A stretch of 64,000 nt of DNA from Medicago truncatula (taxonomy: Eukaryota; Streptophyta; Magnoliopsida; Fabales; Fabaceae): assembly GCF_003473485.1 (NCBI RefSeq), contig NC_053043.1, positions 35,998,576-36,062,575 on the forward strand. The letters run 5' to 3'. The translations under genes and the position numbers were made by a program. Shown here piece after piece: positions 59,528 through 64,000 of this stretch; within the stretch, counting starts at the first letter, position 1; each line of letters begins with the position of its first letter. The notes under the pieces were generated by a model. The model was not told the DNA's origin, searched no databases, and saw only the letters and a list, made by a program, of their open reading frames with translations.

Positions 59528-60333
59528 ATGCAAGAACTGCTCGACGTTTCTGCTTTTAAAATTCCAGGAAATTGGACAAAGATTTGGAAGTTAAAAGTGC
59601 CTCCCAAAGTTAAAAACTTCATGTGGAGAATTGTCAGAAATGTGTTACCAACAAGAATGCGGCTCAGAGATAAGAGAGTGAATTGTCCGGACAGTTGTGT
59701 GCTTTGTGATTCTGGTGTAGAGAATAACTTTCATCTATTTTTTTCTTGTCCAAATAGCAGTAATGTATGGAATTTGTCTATTGTATCCACTGCTGTCAGT
59801 GCTGTTACAAGTGAAGAGATAGACTGCAAGGCTTGTATTTTTCGAATTTTGCAGGACTTGTCAAGTATAGATGCATCACTGTTTGCTTGTATTCTTTGGA
59901 GTATTTTGAAGCAACGCAACAACAAGGTGTGAAATAACGTTACAGATGCGCAGGCCTTTGTTTTGAGCACAAGGATGAGGTGCATATTGGAGAAGCGTTG
60001 GGTTTGTTATCAGCTCTTCAATGGGTTCATGACTTGAGGTTAGAACCAATAGACTTTGAACTTGACTCAAAGAAGGTTGTCGACAGCTTTGCCTCTAGCA
60101 AGCAAGATCATACGGAATATGGTGCTATTATCAATGAATGTAAATCCGTATTTAGTCAGTATTATGAAAACTCTTGTGTTGAGTTTGTACGGAGACAAGC
60201 AAATGAGGTTGCCCATAAGTTAGCAAAGGTGGCCCTATTGTCAGCTAGTTTCCAGCTCCTAGTTGAGCCACTTGATTGTATTGAACATATTTTGACTAGT
60301 GAAAGATATAAGATCTCTTCTTTCAAAAAATAA
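59528..60333 (+). pseudogene. LINE relic: zf-RVT plus RNase H-like domain
   Basis: 59528-59932: IWKLKVPPKVKNFMWRIVRN, then NCPDSCVLCDSGVENNFHLF and FSCPNSSNVW, the zinc-binding region of plant non-LTR reverse transcriptases with its C-x2-C..H..C pattern. 59980-60333: EALGLLSALQWVHDLRLEPI, FELDSKKVVDSFAS and VEFVRRQANEVAHKLAK, the C-terminal half of the RNase H-like domain. The first half of RNase H is deleted at 59932-59980. 5' truncated. Confidence 0.85.
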
Positions 60334-60890
60334 ATTTTTACTAAGTAATGATATATTTTTTCGGATATATGAAATTGACTAATTATCACATTTTTTATCA
60401 TCAAAATAACTTTTAATTATATATTGTGCATTTTGATATATAATTTTAAATTGATTTTTTATTAAACTATCTCGGCTGTATCGTATCTTGATTTTTGAAA
60501 AAAATCTATGTATCCTTGTATCGATGTCATATCGTATCCATATCTTATCAACTATGTGAACTTCATATATTACAACTATCAACAACCCCGAGGATTGTAT
60601 CATTCTAACTAAATTATGAGAGTTAGAGATAAAAAATTAAACTTAATTTTATAAAATAAATTAAACTTGGTTGCATTCATGTTCCATGTGTTGTTTTATG
60701 TTTTTTTTAAACTCCTTTGCTTTCTTGTTCCATACAATTTTGACATGTAATTAGGAGGCTCGTATTTTGATATCCAAATTCATAAACTCTTTTTGCATAT
60801 AATCTCATCCCAACTACAAATAGAAAAAAGAAAAGATTGAGAATTAATTACAAAACATGACTGTAGTCTATACATGACCTATATAGCAAA

Positions 60891-61358
60891 CTAATGCACC
60901 AACCCCATCTCATAGCTATCTTGCCAAAAGGAATTGTAAGCATGTTCTTCCATATCAAACCCATCATCACAAACCATTAAATGGTCAACCATCACATCTT
61001 TCTCATGTCCACAAGATTCAATTGCTTCCCAACTTCCATCATCAAATTGGAAGGATGTCATCAAATCCATATCCACCCACTCAACCCCAAAGTCTTGTCC
61101 CTCCTCCATCACTTGTCCTATGTTCCATGATTCATCATAATATTCTTCAAAATTGCTCTTCAATTGTGATCCTAAACATGTTGAATTAGCATGGCCACCA
61201 ATCTTGCTTTCACTTATTTCAGCCTCAAAAGATCTTATCAAACTATCTAACCTTTCATCATTACTCTCATCACATGGTAACTCTTCCATTAGTGACATGA
61301 GAAGATCACCCTTGATTTCCACATCACAAGGAAAAGTTTCACAAACTTGAGAAGCCAT
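60891..61358 (-). CDS. Acidic small protein, four-gene family, copy 4
   Basis: 155-residue uninterrupted single-exon frame, the most distant in position (about 9.3 kb from copy 3). It keeps the shared blocks (GDLLMSLMEELPCDESNDER, LDSLIRSFEAEISESK, FGVEWVDMDLM, NSFWQDSYEMGLVH). Private changes include CETFPCDVE for CETLAYDVE, GGHANSTCLG and EAIESCGHEKDVM. Function not recognised. Its promoter TATA box is conserved but the ACGT motif is altered. Confidence 0.8.
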   Translation of the reverse strand: MASQVCETFPCDVEIKGDLLMSLMEELPCDESNDERLDSLIRSFEAEISESKIGGHANSTCLGSQLKSNFEEYYDESWNIGQVMEEGQDFGVEWVDMDLMTSFQFDDGSWEAIESCGHEKDVMVDHLMVCDDGFDMEEHAYNSFWQDSYEMGLVH

Positions 61359-61501
61359 TTTGCTAATTAAATTGGTTTAATTTGCTTATGAATTTGAAGA
61401 AGATCAAATGAGAAAAAAGATGAGCAATAATAGAGAGAATAGAGAATATAAAAGAAGCAAAAGGCTTAAGATGAATTGATAGTATGACCAAGGGAAGTTA
61501 G

Positions 61502-61537
61502 GGTTTTATATAGGCACTCATGAGGTGGCACATCACT
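61502..61537 (-). promoter_or_regulatory. Promoter of copy 4: TATA box, altered ACGT motif
   Basis: TATATAAAA at about 61503-61511; upstream motif GTGATGTGCCAC (61525-61536) instead of GTGACGTGGCAC, so no ACGT core. Confidence 0.6.
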
Positions 61538-61850
61538 TCAAGAAGGGAACATTACACCCATCATGACCTAAACAGTCATTTGCACCCAAAAATAATAATA
61601 ATAATATGGATGGATATGGGTGATCATGTTGCATATCAGCTTAGCAATATGGCATAAATAATAAATTAAAGATATACAATAGATAGATAAAGAAATATGG
61701 GAGCATAATGTACGTGTAGTGGCAATAAGGACCACTTGAAGTGAACAAGATATTGTGGAAATCGTAGAATCTGACCCCAAAACATCAATTGAGGTTGGGT
61801 GGGACAAGGAAACATCAAAGGACAATTATATATATTTTTTCTTTTGATAC

Positions 61851-62964
61851 GAAATGCAAACTTTTTTTAGTGACTGAAAAGTCAAGCTACAATAATAAAA
61901 CAAGGAATAATACTCTATATTATAATACTAATTGATTGATTCTATTGCACCGCTTTTCTGATGGTATTTTTTGTTCTTAATTTTGTGCAAGTTCTTCTAA
62001 TTTTGGGACGGAGTGAGTGGTTAAAAGGTATCTTAATTCTTAATGAGTTAAAGAATAAAGAGTTTTTAATGGTATAAACCATCTTTAACTTCGATTCTTA
62101 TTCATTTTTGAAAAAATGATCCAAGGGTTTATACTTTATAGGGAATTCAAAATCAGAAAATATATTGATTGCTATTCTATTTTCATCGAATTTGGTTAAA
62201 AAGTGTTTACGTGGATGTTTAATATTAAGTTGATACATTCAAAATTACTGTTTTCAAAATTAAGGTTTTCAGATGTATTATTTGGTCTTTAAGTTGAAAC
62301 AAAAGTGATCAAGTACTTGATTTATAACATTTATTTCTAAAATTATGCTTGAATTCAAAAACAAGAAAAAGATGAGTAAAAAATTATGTTTAATGTCATA
62401 AGAACTATTTGACCTACCACCTCAACATGAAAGGATCCGTAAACAATACATTTTAGCAAAGTTGGCTAAAGAATAGGTAACAGTTATTCTATGACTTGGG
62501 ATCATTTTATAACAAAAAAAACTTAAAAAACCAATGTGTAACAAAATAAACTTTAAAACTAACTTATTATAAACATCTAAACTTTTTTTTTCTTTTGACA
62601 AAAGCAAAATTAACTCATATCATTAATAAGGAAAGGTTCAATACATAAAGAAGAAAACTCAAAAATATGGTGACTAGCAAATGAACTTAAAAGATTACGA
62701 GAAGTATTTGAGCTTTATTTTTTGTTTAACTTTTCTAGGTCAGGTTAACATGTCTCCAAGTTTTAGTAATTAATAATATTTAATTGTGGTTTGTTAGTTC
62801 AAGCTAGTAATGCCAACATAGTTAGAATGACTAATTTGTTCTTACTAATCTTTGCCATAAAAGAACATCTAGTTTCAGATAAATATCCAATTCAGAAAAT
62901 AAATTGGTGCTTATTATTAATTCTTAATGTTAATTCTATTGAAAGTGGGAATAGAAAAATCTAT
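61851..62964. other. Intergenic, no gene recognised
   Basis: AT-rich. Short frames at 62422-62607 and 62791-62991 lack domains; the latter runs into the duplicated block. Confidence 0.5.
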
Positions 62965-63915
62965 CTCCTTATCATCTTGTTTTGTTATTGAAGTACCAAG
63001 AAATCTGGTTTGTGGGGCTGACTAAGATATTGGCCAACTTTTTACAATGCTTATGTAGGGTAGTCAAAAGATATGCTTCGAATGAAATAGCTAAGTCATG
63101 AAAAAAAAAAAAAGTTGGTCCATTTAAACTAATTAACAAAGAGCTTGATACCCCACCCCATGTTTGTGACCACCCAACTCACTATTTGATGCACATGCAT
63201 GTTGCCACTATGAAATTTTATGTGGGTTTAATTAAGATTTTGAATTAGATTAGATGTCTTAAATAAATGTATCACTTTAAATTAATGGATGACAAATGAA
63301 CCTATTCCCATGTGATATGCTAAATCCAACCCCCTTTGCATAAACAACATCATAGAAGAGATAAACAAGCATATATTTTATTCTATTGAATTGAAGTTTG
63401 ACAACCAAATGCTAATCCTATGAAATGGCAGGTCCGAAGAAAACGTATCTTTTACCATTACTTTATAGCAAAAAGGTGACTCTTTTGATGATAAATCGGG
63501 TATCCTCTGCGCGTAATTGCATATACTAATCTCTTGAACCACCTAAATGAATGACAAACTCTCCTTAAAATTTTAACGTTGTTGCATTTTCAATGCTGGA
63601 TTCGAACTCAGGACTTTGCTTAAGTTAGGTGTAACTGCGGAGACTAATCCCTCGAACCACCCAAATGAACGATAAACTCTCCCTAAAATTTTAACACAGC
63701 TGCATTCTCAATGTTGGATTCAAACTCAGGACCATGCTTAAGTTAGAAGAGATTCGTGTCATCTCATTTAAACGTTTTGGGAGCAAAAATGGTGACTCTC
63801 AATGCACTGGAATATATTAGTGAAAAGCTAGTCATGCTAACAAGAAACATGATGATTTTATTTCAAAATGAATAAAATAGATAAACATGATGGATATTTC
63901 AATTATAACTATGCC
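62965..63915. repeat. Duplicated block, copy 2 (copy 1 at 56420-58740)
   Basis: See copy 1. It contains the SINE-like insertion 63488-63779 that is absent from copy 1. Confidence 0.7.
63488..63779 (-). mobile_element. SINE-like insertion, internally duplicated
   Basis: Bounded by AGCAAAAAGGTGACTCTT (about 63469-63486) and AGCAAAAATGGTGACTCT (about 63782-63799), a likely target duplication. Copy 1 of the block has a single version of this site (GCAAAGGATGACTCTTCATG). The body is two tandem copies of about 120 bp, each with GGATTCGAACTCAGGAC or GGATTCAAACTCAGGAC, which on the minus strand resembles a pol III B box. Confidence 0.65.
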
Positions 63916-64000
63916 ACTCATTGCTCGTTAGTCTTCCAGCAGTTTTGATGCTTTTGTACATTTATTTTTTGTTTAGTGCTCCTCCATAGCATGAAAATAA

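Larger units (their letters stand above)
60700..61850. repeat. Duplicated genomic unit 4
   Basis: Shares with units 1-3 the block before the stop codon (GTAATTAGGAGGCTCGTATT, TATAATCTCATCCCAACTAC), the gene, the promoter, and upstream blocks ATGGATATGGGTGATCATG and GAATCTGACCCCAAAACATC. The outer block present in units 1-3 was not found. Confidence 0.75.

Overview
The window is plant nuclear DNA, most likely from a legume close to Medicago. That placement is an inference from the spliced genes, the AT-rich spacers, and the mix of small MULE, hAT and Harbinger elements, SINEs, L1-type LINE relics and Calypso/Athila-type LTR elements. Intron-bearing genes show GT..AG borders, and coding joins were made by following reading frame across them.

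Left part (1-16 kb). A ubiquitin-specific protease gene of the UBP15 type runs on the minus strand from 3809 off the left edge, with nine exon segments visible. Its upstream region is followed by a block of transposons whose ends and target-site duplications (TSDs) can be read directly: a 900-bp hAT-type element (7857-8756), a 1036-bp PIF/Harbinger-type element (9018-10053), a SINE, and a 433-bp MULE-type element (11605-12037). A second minus-strand gene, five exons and about 150 residues, resembles TOM2B (13925-15646).

Middle (16-34 kb). Several foldback elements precede a complete but defective Ty3/gypsy element (19103-25208, 5-bp TSD AAGAA) that has gag and protease but no reverse transcriptase. 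An 831-bp near-complete inverted repeat with a 9-bp TSD lies 236 bp upstream of an F-box/LRR/FBD gene (26966-33419). Intron 2 of that gene holds a broken Ty1/copia element and intron 3 holds a SINE.

Right part (34-64 kb). LINE relics, a TOM2B-like fragment and local duplications lead into a dispersed array of four intact single-exon paralogues on the minus strand (41269-41724, 46842-47309, 51153-51620, 60891-61358). They encode strongly acidic proteins of 151-155 residues that I do not recognise. Their promoters (TATA box plus a GTGACGTGGCAC-type ACGT motif) and about 1 kb of flank were duplicated with them. A MULE carrying what looks like captured host sequence entered only the third unit. 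Further duplicated blocks at 56.4-58.7 kb and 63.0-63.9 kb suggest the array may continue past the right edge.

The acidic four-gene family with diverging ACGT promoter motifs is the best candidate for something not yet described. The F-box gene with a large transposon-filled intron and an adjacent hairpin is second. No computation was run; repeat limits without a TSD are approximate.
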